A stretch of DNA of 64,000 nt from Paratinospora sagittata (lineage: Eukaryota > Streptophyta > Magnoliopsida > Ranunculales > Menispermaceae), in the NCBI GenBank assembly GCA_035771175.1, contig CM069598.1, forward strand, positions 4,137,931 through 4,201,930. The letters are read 5' to 3'. Below are positions 35,834-55,739 of the stretch, piece by piece. Below the pieces are notes generated by a model. It was not told the origin of the DNA. It was given only the letters and a program-made list of their open reading frames with translations, and searched no databases. Numbering within the stretch: position 1 is the first letter of the stretch; each line of letters opens with the position of its first letter. Made by a program: the position numbers and the translations under genes.

Positions 35834-36014
35834 TTGATGGAATGTTTATCAGATTTTTATGGAATATGTGAGATGTCCAATTTACATGGGAGACTCTGTC
35901 GGAGTCTCGATTGAGGCTTAACATGAATCTAATGGTCCTATGGGAAATATGATGGTTAGATTTCTATGTCGATCAGGATGCCCTAGGGGATTGTGAAGGG
36001 GTCCTGACAAGTTG

Positions 36015-36215
36015 TCTCCTAGACAGATGTCTAAATGGAGGAAGAGAGTAAGTACCAAAAAAGACCAATACAATTTTTGGATACAAAGACTCAACAGATA
36101 AGCTATTTCGCTTGTCAAAGTATTGTGGAAGCATCATGATATAGAAAAGGCCACGTGATAACTGAAAAATGAAATCCAACATAGATATCCAAAATTGTTT
36201 ATTAGTAACACTCAA
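36015..36215 (+). pseudogene. Chromovirus chromodomain remnant
   Basis: The text resumes after nested insertion 2 and ends in a chromodomain-like stretch, LVKVLWKHHDIEKAT followed by two stops (36174-36179) and then LKNEIQHRYPKLF. Aromatic and Glu positions fit the integrase-fused chromodomain of plant chromoviruses, which targets integration to chromatin marks. Confidence 0.8.
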
Positions 36216-36336
36216 AAATGAAACTTTGTAATTATCATGCTTATAATTATGTTTCATTTTGATGAGTGAAAATGTACATATTTCTATTTCAATAGAAATA
36301 TTGGGATAGTCATATGTTTTCTTTTGCATTTTTCAC

Positions 36337-37001
36337 ATGGACCTGAATGAGAACATGCCTTACCAATACGATTGGAATAAAATGTACCAATTCCCTTCTT
36401 TTCTAAATCAAGAAGGGCAACACAACAATGAATCCCAAGAACTTCCACTAGAACCTTATTACCCATACTATTACAAAACTGAAACGTCAGAACTATACTC
36501 TACTTTCCCTTTACTTAGGCCACAGTCTCCTGGATTGCCTTTGTCTAAAATGTTTGCAACACCACCTCAAAACCCAACACCAAATGAAGGGGCCATTGAC
36601 ATGCAACCAACATAGCAACAACCAAGAAGAAAGCCGAGAGGTAGGATAATCTTACCAACCAAACGCTTCACCTTTAGCCGGCTTCTCGATGCCTATTCTG
36701 ACACCACTCCCCCACTTTCACCAACACCATCCTTACCCTCTTCATTACGTGGTGATTTTACTCAGCCATTGCTGCAAGATTCAAGTCCATCCGTCAATCA
36801 ACCCTACACTTACCGTCCAAAATTGGAATGTTATTCAGCAGAAAGTGGAACATATGAAACATTGCGACCATGACAGCCACCACCAGTCCAAACATAAGAA
36901 GTTGTGGAAGATAATACCTTAGATTCTGATGGTGAACCATCTATGGGTAAGATATTTTCACGAATATTATAGTCAAAATTTTGCAGACAACTATAATTGC
37001 T
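36337..37001 (+). pseudogene. Unknown proline-rich frame between pol and 3' LTR
   Basis: A single frame of about 220 codons is broken only by TAG at 36613, TGA at about 36871 and TAA at about 36895. It begins MDLNENMPYQYDWNKMYQF and is rich in Pro, Ser, Tyr and Gln (TPPLSPTPSLPSS). It contains RGRIILPTKRFTFSRLLDAY and ends in an acidic stretch. I do not recognise a family. Its position after the chromodomain and before the polypurine tract suggests an accessory retroelement ORF or a captured host exon. Confidence 0.45.
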
Positions 37002-37030
37002 ATGAAACAAATTTCGAGGACGAAATTTTT

Positions 37031-37044
37031 TAAGAAGGGAAGGT
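37031..37044 (+). promoter_or_regulatory. Polypurine tract of the chromovirus
   Basis: TAAGAAGGGAAGGT lies directly before the 3' LTR and after ATTTCGAGGACGAAATTTTT, the sequence that usually precedes the tract in plant chromoviruses. Confidence 0.75.
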
Positions 37045-38202
37045 TGTAACATTTTCAATCCAGAAAAGGACAAAAACAGGGACACGATTGACATTATGAG
37101 AAAAGTTTACCAATAAAAAATAAAAAGGACATAGTGGGTATTATTTAAAAAGAATTTTCTCGAGATATATCTCGAGAATTGATATAATTGGTATTTCTTG
37201 AAAAGAATTTTCTCGAGAACGTACCCAAGCAAAAAACGAGACGATAAATAAATAAAAAGTCCAAGGACATTTTGGAAAAGTGCTAACAATCTCATCCTAT
37301 AAATAGGGGGATCATTTTCAAATTTTATTCAAACTTTTCAAAACTCTTCTCTTTTAAGATTTTCGATATTTTCGGGAAAAGCTCAAGGAATTGATGTTTT
37401 ATTATGCATTTCAAGGTGGGGAGGAACCTATGGTTCGTGCATTCTAGTCTTTTCATTAAAAGTTTATATTCATATTATGGTTATGCACGCGACTTACTTT
37501 CACTAGTGAAACATTATTCGGGTTAGAAGTTGGCCCTTGCGGAATGCTACACACAACTTATTTTGAATTGAAAGCTGACCTTTACTGGATTGCTAAATGT
37601 AACTTATTTTGGTTAAAAATTGGCTCTTGCGAAATGCTAGACGCGACTTATTTGAGTTGGAAGCTGACCCTTGCAGGATTGTTAAATGCAGCTTATTATT
37701 TCAGATTTCATAAACATATACATATGTGTGCAATTGTTGCTGCTATATTGTGTATATTTCTGTTTGAATATTTATTTTGATGATTTGCCTAAAGTATGGA
37801 AACCCGCTTGGGGACCCACTGGGCATAAGCTCACCTCTTAAATTTTATTTCTAGGAAATTAGTCTTAAGAAAAGAAAAAGAGGATGAGGAACAGATGAAA
37901 GAAAGGTGGGACGTGAGCAACAAAAAATATATATTTGTGGATATACTCACATAAGCCGATCGTATATGTATAAAGGTTGAAATGTGTTAGGCACTAGTGT
38001 TTGTTAGTTTTAGTTAAACATGTAAAACTTATAGCATATGTGAAGATGACATTTATGTACTATAGAAAATAAGTCATATAATAAAATAAGGTTTGTTTTG
38101 GAAATACAACAGTTGTAACCTGAAAATTTATCTTGTTACTATTTACCATCAAATCCCCAATTAAAGAGATTTTACATTTGAGAGAATTTTCGGAGTGTGA
38201 CA
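37045..38202 (+). repeat. 3' LTR of the chromovirus
   Basis: TGTAACATTTTC to GAGTGTGACA, 1,158 bases. It contains the TATA box TATAAATAG (37298-37306) and a run of ~45-bp tandem units (37517-37705) built on TTGGAAGCTGACCCTTGC, GGATTGTTAAATGC and ACTTATTT. The paired 5' LTR has the same units. Confidence 0.9.
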
Positions 38203-38510
38203 GTAGCACTAACGTGGCATTGGTTCGATGGTTTGAGGCCGGGGCACTTTACCCCTTGTAGCTTGAAGGTCGTTGGTTCGATTTCTAGGTTATACTGGTT
38301 CAGTTGGTAATTTTCAGTTTTATTATCCTTGATAAATCCTTCGTTGACGTTAGGTTGGTCTAGAAATTAGTCAGATCGTGGTGAAGGAGCGGGTTGGCCA
38401 TTAACCTATCTATTATGTATCGGGACACATCACGGACTAGAGCGAGCTAAGTTCCTAATGGATTAAGGGGGCCTTGAGTTGTTTTTCCTCAAAAAAAAAA
38501 TAAAAAAAAT
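38203..38510 (+). mobile_element. Poly-A-tailed tRNA-like retroposon split by the chromovirus
   Basis: The head has GGCATTGGTTCGATGG and GTCGTTGGTTCGATTTC (A- and B-box like). It is about 290 bases long and ends CCTTGAGTTGTTTTTCCTC plus A10TA8. GATTGCAACA follows at 38511-38520, and the same word stands just left of the chromovirus at 25462-25471. The simplest reading is a retroposon with a 10-bp target duplication whose extreme 5' end was later hit by the LTR element. Confidence 0.72.
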
Positions 38511-38694
38511 GATTGCAACACAACAAAACTTTACCCTATATCTTCACTTAATTAGATCAAGAGAAATATTAACACTTAATATATAGAGAAATGTTAAAAA
38601 ATACTCTCATCATGACCTGAAACGTGACTTTAACACTTTTGCCGACTTTTAAGAGTTTTGTTTTTTGTTTTGAGTTTTGGTAGCAACTCAAAAG

Positions 38695-38766
<72 letters not shown>
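38695..38766. repeat. A-tract plus (TA)n microsatellite
   Basis: About 28 A followed by about 22 TA units. Open frames crossing it on both strands are artefacts. Confidence 0.95.
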
Positions 38767-38769
<3 letters not shown>

Positions 38770-40578
38770 TTGGCTTAATTTTGATTGTAAGGAACAACAC
38801 ATGTTTTGCACGGCTCTTGTTAGATGGTTACGAGGCGAGGTGATGATATAGGCGTGCTCGTTGGTGGGCCACGAGCCACGTTGGAAGTGGCTTCTAGTTT
38901 TGTTTCGTTGTAGAGACAAAACCATGAACCTGTAGGAATGGTCCAATTCACGGGGAGATGTTAGCTTCAGCTTTAATGCAACATATATAGAGGGATTAAA
39001 CACATCCAAGAAAAATAAATGTCAGTGTTTATCAGGAAAATAAATCATCTAGATCCAAACCCAAAGTTTTTTGCCAATTTATATATGTAATTTTGTACTT
39101 CTTGGGCTTGTTTAGTATTACTTCAACTTATAAGCATATAAAGATTACAAGTTGTTGAAAGCTTGTTGGTCAAACACTTAATCAGTTCTTTTTTCAAATT
39201 ATTTAAGGTCGGCTATATGAATTAACTTTTTATTGCCCTGTTAGTTTGATTAAATAGATTCATATCATAGTTGGTTGTTGGGTACTTAAAGTAATCCTCC
39301 TTCTTTGTTCGGAATTGAGACTTAGTCTGATTTAGTAGATTCATATCATACTTTCGTGAGCCACTTAATCCGATTATTCTTCTTTATGCCAACTTAAGAC
39401 TAATTGTGCATAAAAATATAAAAGAGTAATGTTGCATTAACATCTATCATGTATATTTAATGTGTACATCACTCACGTACACCATTAGATTGCTTCTAAT
39501 CATGTGTTAGTACATAACTCGAGAGAATTTAATAGTATTTAACAATAATATATATTTTAAATGTATACTTTAAATATCACTATAACATTTTTTTCTAATA
39601 TAAAAATATACTCAACATAGGCTGAAAATTTGCTTTCAATTTTAAAAATGTGTCAATAGCAGTTCAAAAGCAAACATCCATGTTATTTTAGAGTTGCGTT
39701 TCAACTCAATTGAAGGAAGGATAAATTCACGTCAATTTAGTAGCACTATGTAGCAAAAAAATCCGTTACTTTCGATTGAGCAGAGTAGAGAAAATAGATT
39801 TATATAGCCAACTCCATGTAGTAGAGAAAAAACTTAGTTAAATTAAGATTATGTAGCAACAAAACCCGTTAGAACAATTATAACCGGTACTATAGCTCGG
39901 AAACTTCCTCTAGTTCTAAAGGAAGTGGAGGTTAAAGCCAGTAAAGCACTTAATTAAGCAAATATGGTGTGCTTATCGTAGAAGAACCCAATTAACTAAG
40001 CATGTTTTACTTCTTAAAAAAGTCAAGCAGTGTCACAGGTGTAGTACATGTACCACATGAAGACACCGAAAGTAGTGAAAACAATCACACATGAAAGAAG
40101 CCATCAAAGGGGAATAATTTAATAAAGCTAATAGTACCAAACCCAACCCATTGCGTACAGTATTTGCACTCTTCTTGGTCAACTCCCACCTTATTTTTAT
40201 TTATTTTTTCTTTCTTTCAATTTCCTCTGTTTTGCCCTCTGAAAATGCTGTGTCCAAACCAGTTGGGTTTGTAAAATTGTACGCAGCTACCACATCCACA
40301 GAACTATTTCCCAGCACCACCGCCCAATATATACATGACCCGCCAAAAAACTACAAAATGATCCATCACTCTCTAACACACTTGCAAAAATGTGGCCTCT
40401 ATCAACCCTCACTACTATTCTCACCCAACCTTATCACACCATTTTTCTTTTTTCATTCCTTCTTTTCCACTACTATTGAATATCCACTTTTCCCAATAAA
40501 TAGCTCTAAACCCCCCTCTCATTTTCCTCCTAAGATTCCCCTCTCCCACTTCTTCTTCTTCCTCACTTGCTCTACAAT
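38767..40578. other. Intergenic upstream of the NPF gene
   Basis: AT-rich; holds a MITE copy (39422-39594) and, at the right, the NPF promoter and CT-rich 5' leader (TATA-like AATAAATAG at about 40495). The open frame 40151-40585 is a low-complexity reading of that leader. Confidence 0.5.
39422..39594. mobile_element. MITE family Y, copy 1
   Basis: It aligns with 42617-42778 in the same orientation. Shared text: AGAGTAATG, ATTAACATC, TGTGTACATCA, CATTAGATTGC, TAGTACATAA, TTTTAAATGT or equivalent, CACTATAACATTTTT. The right end, inverted (AAATGTTATAGTGA), resembles the left end. Confidence 0.65.
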
Positions 40579-43500
40579 ATGGTAATTATCTACTAATTTG
40601 ATGCTGAAGAGCTTGCCATTAATGGGTTTTTTTTTTTTCCTGATTCTATCATCCATGTTTAATTTGATCATTTTTTTTTTGTTTTGTTTTTTGAGTTCAG
40701 GTTTCATCAGAAGCTACCCATTATCATAGCAATGAAGATGGTGATGATATAGCACTGGATTTTAAAGGAAATCCAGTTGATAAATCTAGAACTGGTGGAT
40801 GGCTTGCTGCTGGACTCATATTAGGTACTTAGTTAAATATTACCCAATTAGATACTATGTTATAGTTAATGATCACTTAGTTACTTACTTATTTACTTGT
40901 AATATATATGATGCAGGAAATGAGCTGGCAGAGAGAATTTGTGTTCAGGGTGTTTCACTGAACTTAGTTACATACTTAGTTGGAGATTTGCACATCTCAA
41001 CCTCCAAATCTTCCACCATTATCACCAATTTCTTGGGCTCTCTAAATCTTCTTGCTCTCTTTGGTGGCTTTCTTGCTGATACCAAGCTAGGCCGGTACTT
41101 GACAGTTGCAATTTTTTCACCTTTAACTGCTTTGGTAAGTGCTCATATATATATGTGTGTGTGCGCGCGCATTACTTGCTTCAAACTTGTTATTTGTTAT
41201 TAATCTAACAAAGAAAATGTTCATCAGGGGGTGATCCTATTTACCATATCCGCAGCAATTCCTAGCATGAAACCACCACCATGTAGTGACTACAGGAGAT
41301 TGCACCATGAATGCGTCGAAGCTGAAGGCGGGCAATTAGTGATGTTATATATCGCACTTTATATGATAGCACTAGGTGGTGGTGGCCTAAAATCCAGTGT
41401 CTCCGGTTTCGGGTCCGATCAATTCGATGCAATGGATCCAAAGGAAGAGAAGGGAATGATCTTCTTCTTCAATAGATTCTACTTCTGCATCACTTTGGGA
41501 TCTCTATTTGCTGTAACAGTTTTGGTGTATATGCAAGACAATGTGGGAAGAGCATGGGGGTATGGAATATCAGCAGGAACAATGGCAATTGCAGTGATCA
41601 TATTCCTTTGTGGGACCAAAGTTTATAGATACAAGAAGCCTAAGGGAAGCCCTCTTACTGTGATATGGAGAGTGTTGTTCTTGGCTTGGAGGAAGAGAAA
41701 TTTAACTTTGCCTTCTGATCCCAGTCTCTTAAATGATTATCACAATGCCAAGGTCGCTCACACCAAAAGATTTGAGTAAGTACTTTTAAATTAACTATTT
41801 TTTTTGTTAGAATAACTGGTGATCTTTCTGATTTTGTGTTTTAACTAGTTAATGAAAGTTCCAAGTGCTTGCTAAATCAACAAAACTTTGATATGAGTCA
41901 AGAGTAAATAATTTTCCTCTAGTGATGTCTTGTCAGAGTGGGTGGATCTTGATGCAATCAGTTGAGGTTGCTCACATGTTTAAATCCATAAATTATCTCT
42001 CAAAATACGGGAGTTGAGGTTACATAAATCACCTCTTTCCCAAATTTGTAATGGTAAGAGCCTTCTGTACTATATACGTCCTTTTTCAGTAATGTCTTAT
42101 CAAATGATGAAGAATATTCGAAATAGAAAGAAACAAGGAACTAACTGACAAAAGTAATTCTTATTCAACTTTTTGTTTTCATTACTTAGTGATGACATGT
42201 GTAATAAAGTGATTAATGATTCCCTTCTATCTTTAGACTCATGTCACATTAGGGGGCAAAAAAGAAGCATAAAAAAAACAAGTTAGGAAGGGTACAAAGT
42301 TGACTTTGAATTAGGGTGGACTACTTTATTAAAGTAATGGGGTCTTCACAAAGAGATACAAAGGTGTCTTTACTTTACTAGTTGAAGTAGACAGGTACCA
42401 GTTGAAATCTACATATAGAGATAAATTCCAACAATAAGTAGACAAAAAGGACAATATAACAAAGCGTATGTTTTCCACACTTGCCAGTTACCAAATTGGA
42501 AGGCAAATATATTTTGATTTGGCAACAACCTTCTTAGTAAAAATGGGGTCTTATGATTTATGATTTGCAAGACCACTAGGTGAAGCATAAAGTTTAGGTT
42601 ATTCCATCAATGAATTAAGAGTAATGCTGACATTAACATCCAATATGTGTGTACATCATTATTAAAATCATTAGATTGCCTCGAGTTATGTGATAGTACA
42701 TAATTTAAAGCAATTCAATGGTGTTTAATAGTGATGACACTTTGAATGTATATTTTAAATGTCACTATAACATTTTTCATGAATTAATTGCAGTTAGTAG
42801 TAATATTTTGTTTTCATGGGTTCGACTTACGAGAGAACGACATCTTGAGACAAAGGGTAAAACTATGTACAATAGACTCAAAAGTGGTTTGACCCTTCCC
42901 AGAATCATTCATAAACAGGATTTTCGAACCCAAGACTACATTACTTTTCTGTTTACTAGTAGTATTTGTTTACTAATCAATGTGATAAAAAATAGGTGTT
43001 TGGACAAAGCAGCAGTGCTAGAAGGAAATGAAACCAGCAACAACAATCCATGGATAGTTTCAACTGTGACACAAGTTGAAGAAGTGAAGATGGTGTTCAA
43101 GCTTATTCCCATTTGGTCTACATGCATTCTCTTTTGGACTGTTTACTCTCAAATGACTACATTATCAGTTGAACAGGCTACTATAATGAACTGAAAAATC
43201 GGGTCCTTCGTGATCCCATCTGGCTCCATGCCTTTCTTTCTCATCATTACCATCCTCATCTTCACCTCTCTAAATGAGAAGCTTTTCGTTCCTCTTGCTC
43301 GAAAATTCACGAACAATCCTAAAGGAATCACGAGTCTTCAAAGAATTGCCATCGGCCTCATTTTCGCTATGTTTGCTATGGTAGTTGCTGCCATAGTTGA
43401 GAAGCAAAGGAGGATATCATTTGTGAAGGAGAAAACTAAAATAAGTGTCTTCTTTTTAGTGCCTCAATATTTTCTTGTGGGTGCTGGTGAAGCTTTCTCT

Positions 43501-43875
43501 TATGTAGGACAACTTGAGTTTTTCATCAGAGAGGCTCCTGAGAGAATGAAATCCATGAGCACAGGGCTCTTTCTTTGCGCACTTGCAATGGGTTTTTATC
43601 TAAGTAGTGTGCTGGTTACTGTGGTGGACAAGGTGACAAATAATGGGTGGATTAGAAACAATTTGAACAATGGCAAGTTGGAGAATTTCTATTGGTTACT
43701 TGCAGTGTTGGGAGTGTTGAATTTCTTGGCTTTTCTTTTCTTTGCTACTAGACACCAATACAAGGTGGAGCGTAACATTAATGGCTTTGGTGGTGCTGAG
43801 GAGAAGGAACTTAAAGGTTGGAATAGCGGGAGTCGTGTTGAAGAGATTGAAAAAATAGAGGGTATTGAAGTGTGA
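40579..43875 (+). pseudogene. NRT1/PTR family (NPF6.4/NRT1.3-like) transporter with an in-frame stop
   Basis: Exons 40579-40581 (just ATG), 40701-40824, 40917-41134, 41228-41775 and 42996-43875 join in frame to 590 codons plus stop, the family's size. The protein is a 12-helix proton-coupled nitrate/peptide transporter of the plasma membrane type. It has GNPVDKSRTGGWLAAGLIL, the proton-coupling ExxER motif (Glu45-Arg49), GSDQFDAMDPKEEK and EAFSYVGQLEFFIREAPERMKS. From memory it follows Arabidopsis NPF6.4 closely. Codon 364 (43192-43194) is TGA where relatives have Arg in a MDRKxG motif; CGA to TGA is a single C-to-T change. The frame on both sides is otherwise clean. Translation would stop at residue 363, after about half the helices. 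It is a recent pseudogene, a null allele or a sequence error. Intron 4 carries MITE copy 2. Confidence 0.85.
42617..42778. mobile_element. MITE family Y, copy 2, in NPF intron 4
   Basis: Second copy of 39422-39594. Left end AAGAGTAATGCTGACATT and inverted right end AAAATGTTATAGTGACATT form imperfect terminal inverted repeats. The open frame 42718-43194 starts inside it and is partly intron. Confidence 0.65.
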
Positions 43876-44978
43876 TTTGATTTGAGTAGGGTATTTTTTT
43901 TCCTTTTTTTTTTTTTTTTTGGTTTGATCTTTTATTTTATATGTTGATCAAGGGTGTTGTGTGAGATGGTATTTCAATTTCTCCTAGTTTTAATATCTGT
44001 AACTATAAATAAAATGATTTCATGGGCAATCACTCTCTCCTAATTCATGTATCTAAAGTATGAAATATAATGATGGGAAAACAAAAAAGGGATATTAATT
44101 AACAGGTGTCTGCCCATGTATGGATTATAAGTCTCCATTGTTTTTTGGCCATTGAAATTTAAAAGAATTTTAAGAAAGAGTTATGTGTTTATTGTTTCAT
44201 GAATAACTTTTATTATAATGAAGTAGAGTTATATCTTTCGTAAGAACTAGTCTAGAGGCACACGCGTTGCATGTAAATAAAAGGAGCCATAATTATTTAT
44301 ATTATTTATAAAGTTAATACTTCTTATTGACGGTGTGGTGTGCTACTTTTATCGTAATTCCAATAATACACTTTTTTTTATCTATTAGAAAATTTGATTT
44401 TTAACCCATATTATAAATAATTAAAGGATATTTTTGGAATAATTAATTTAACTAACCTACCTTTTTTTTATATTTCAACCGGCACATGTAATCGATAAGA
44501 CTTAATTTTTTTTATATATGTTTGAATTTAAAATAAAATAAATATAAATTATAAAACATAGCTGTCAATTACGTATAAAGCATGCACACGTGCATGTTCA
44601 CTATATATTTTTATACAAATTTATTTAAAGTTTTATATTGAAAAGTAGTGGGTAATATGTGTTTGAAAACTTTAAAGGAGGACTTTTTAAAAACAGAACG
44701 ACAATTCGTTGAATTTCTGTCCAAAAAAAAAAAAAAAAACTGATGGTTGACCTAAAGTCCATCAGGGGCTTGTGATCAAGTCCATGAAGTTTGAATATAT
44801 AGCCCTAAGGTGCACTAGATCATATATCTCCCCAAAGTGCAAGATCTCCGCTCCTACCGACTTTACCCAACTCAATCATTTGATCCTCTCTCTTCCGGGT
44901 GTTAGATAGCAACCCAACACCGCACTTTCTATCCCCTACACGCTAGAGAGATTCTCGAGTTTTATTAATCCTACAAAT
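43876..44978. other. Intergenic between NPF and PFP genes
   Basis: The NPF 3' flank has AATAAA (about 44008). It is followed by repeat copy 44285-44615 and then the PFP promoter. No gene was seen. Confidence 0.5.
44285..44615. repeat. Dispersed ~320-bp repeat, copy 2
   Basis: Direct-orientation partner of 4362-4680. The outer text AGGCACACGCGTTGCATG (about 44257) and GCATGCACACGTGCATG (44579-44595) is inversely similar and may mark the element ends. Confidence 0.6.
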
Positions 44979-44996
44979 CCACGTGGACTATAAAAA
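44977..44996 (+). promoter_or_regulatory. PFP-beta core promoter: G-box-like and TATA box
   Basis: CCACGTGGACTATAAAAAAG combines a CACGTG G-box and a CTATAAAA TATA box, about 135 bases before the chosen ATG at 45130. This argues against translation starting at the in-frame ATG at 44983, though the TATA call rests on position only. Confidence 0.55.
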
Positions 44997-45129
44997 AGTA
45001 AGTAGTTGGTTAATTTATCCTTCACCTAGCGTACATGATCGCATAAACTCTGGTCTAAAAGAACTGAGAGCGAAGCAGCGAACCCAAAACTACTTTGGGG
45101 TCTCCGATCAGTCACCACTGCCGCAACTC

Positions 45130-54250
<9,121 letters not shown>

Positions 54251-55739
54251 TTTGGTATTTGTTGCCTGATTTTGCTGTAATTTTGTTTCCCATTCTTGAG
54301 GAGAATGGACTTGCAGGCTGTTTATGTTCTGGGTGGTGGGGCTATGCATATTATGCTTTGGTTTGGGTCACTAGAACTCAGATTTAGAGGTTTACACATA
54401 ATCTGTTTTTATCTTCTCTCTTCCTCTATCGAGTAATACGAAAAAGCTCGCTCCTCTGCACCTGTAATTCCTGAATAATCATTTTTCTAGTGGTTGAGGT
54501 GGAAACATGTTTTTTTATTCAATTTTCACATTGCCATTTCGTAGTCATATTTTAAACGTCTCGTAGATTTGGAAGTAATTGCATGGTTTAGAAGACATTT
54601 TAGTGGATGATCAATTCACCCAATGCAATCTGTTTAGTAGCGCATATCTTACTACAAATATGAGGACTGAATTCATTAGTATGTGTGGAGCCATTATAAT
54701 CCTACCACAAATATGACTGAATTCATTACATGTCAGATTTTTTCTTTATTAGTGTTAAGGTACTTTTGAAGTAAAACCCCTTTCAAGATGGTGAAGTTGG
54801 CATAATATTCCATACCCATTTCTCTATTAATGCTCTTGCTTATGTGCCAAAATTGGAATTGTTTGAGGTCGTACTTGTCAACTGGAAAAAAAAAAAGGAT
54901 TATGGAAAATAATTAAGTTTTTGATACATACTTTTATTTTATTTATTTTTTACTTCTAATTAAAGCAGAGGTATAGTTTCTACTAAAATTTGAACAAAAT
55001 TTTTGTCAAATTGATAATCAGTCCTATAACCAAAATCACCATATATGTGTAAAATAAATGATGGTAGAGCAGCAGCAAAGAGATGCCTTCACCTAGATAG
55101 ACCACTTTTCTCCTCAACTACTCAATTTATTTATGGAGTTTAGGAGGTTAAATATTAAATATAATTTTAGTTTCTTGTTGGTTCCTAATAACACTACAAA
55201 TTGAAAGCAAACGTTGGTTAGTTTTAATAGTGTGCATTCAAACTTTTTCACTCGAAGTCAGGAGTCTGATTTTTTTTTTTTTACAAATAAGTAAGAGCTT
55301 TCTCTTTCTTAATAAAAGTGAGAGTGAGATCATGGTAGTTGGTTCGCATGATTCTTGTCCGGCCCCTTATGTCTCTTGTCGTTATGTTTGTCTTTTTGGC
55401 TCTACTGATGGTTTTGCTTTCTTAGCTTGCTAGCATTCTCTGACCTCGTACCAATATTTTTTGACCTTGTGTAAGCATTAAAAAAAAAAAAAACCACTAG
55501 AAAACTATTTTTTTTTTCCAAATAAAATTGTAAACTAAAAATGATCTAGAAGTTTATTAGGAGAGGTTCATCATAATATGTTACAAACTAGAGGGATGTT
55601 TTTATTTATTTATTTATTAAATCCTGAGCGAGGTTTGCAAAAACTAGCTCTCAATAAATAAATCAGTGCCTGCAACCGCCTTCGCAACGGTTTGTTTCTT
55701 TGTTCCCACGGTACCGAGAGAAGAGCTTGAAGGGTTTTA
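54251..55739. other. Intergenic between PFP-beta and AAA-ATPase genes
   Basis: 3' flank of PFP-beta followed by AT-rich DNA with poly-A/T runs and a TTTA microsatellite (55599-55620). No gene was seen; open frames here are short and unsupported. Confidence 0.5.

Larger units (their letters stand above)
33582..36009. mobile_element. Nested LTR-type insertion 2 (solo LTR candidate), TSD AGTTG
   Basis: Starts TGTAACACCCCG, ends GGGGTCCTGACA. AGTTG flanks both sides (33577-33581 and 36010-36014). The chromovirus integrase/chromodomain text continues on the right of it. 2,428 bases without coding capacity. Internal repeats: an AGTGAATAGTGAAT minisatellite (34392-34490) and a TG/TGCG microsatellite (35781-35833). 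Confidence 0.87.
25473..38202 (+). mobile_element. Ty3/gypsy chromovirus remnant, LTR to LTR, with two nested insertions
   Basis: Two homologous LTRs (25473-26472 and 37045-38202) start TGTAA and end TGTGACA. Inside are a degenerate initiator-Met-tRNA primer site, gag with a zinc knuckle, a protease fragment, an integrase C terminus with a chromodomain, an unknown proline-rich frame and a polypurine tract. Reverse transcriptase and RNase H are absent. Two LTR-type insertions (30258-33229, 33582-36009) interrupt it. Many stop codons and diverged LTRs mark it as old and defective. The chromodomain places it among plant chromoviruses. Confidence 0.9.

Noticed and set aside
40151..40585. 144-codon open frame before the NPF gene
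   Set aside because: Covers the promoter and CT-rich leader; composition is low-complexity and the frame does not join the NPF exons.
44983..45129. Upstream in-frame ATG extending PFP-beta by 49 residues
   Set aside because: The ATG overlaps the CACGTG/TATA region and the extra residues are unlike the family N terminus. ATG at 45130 gives the expected length.
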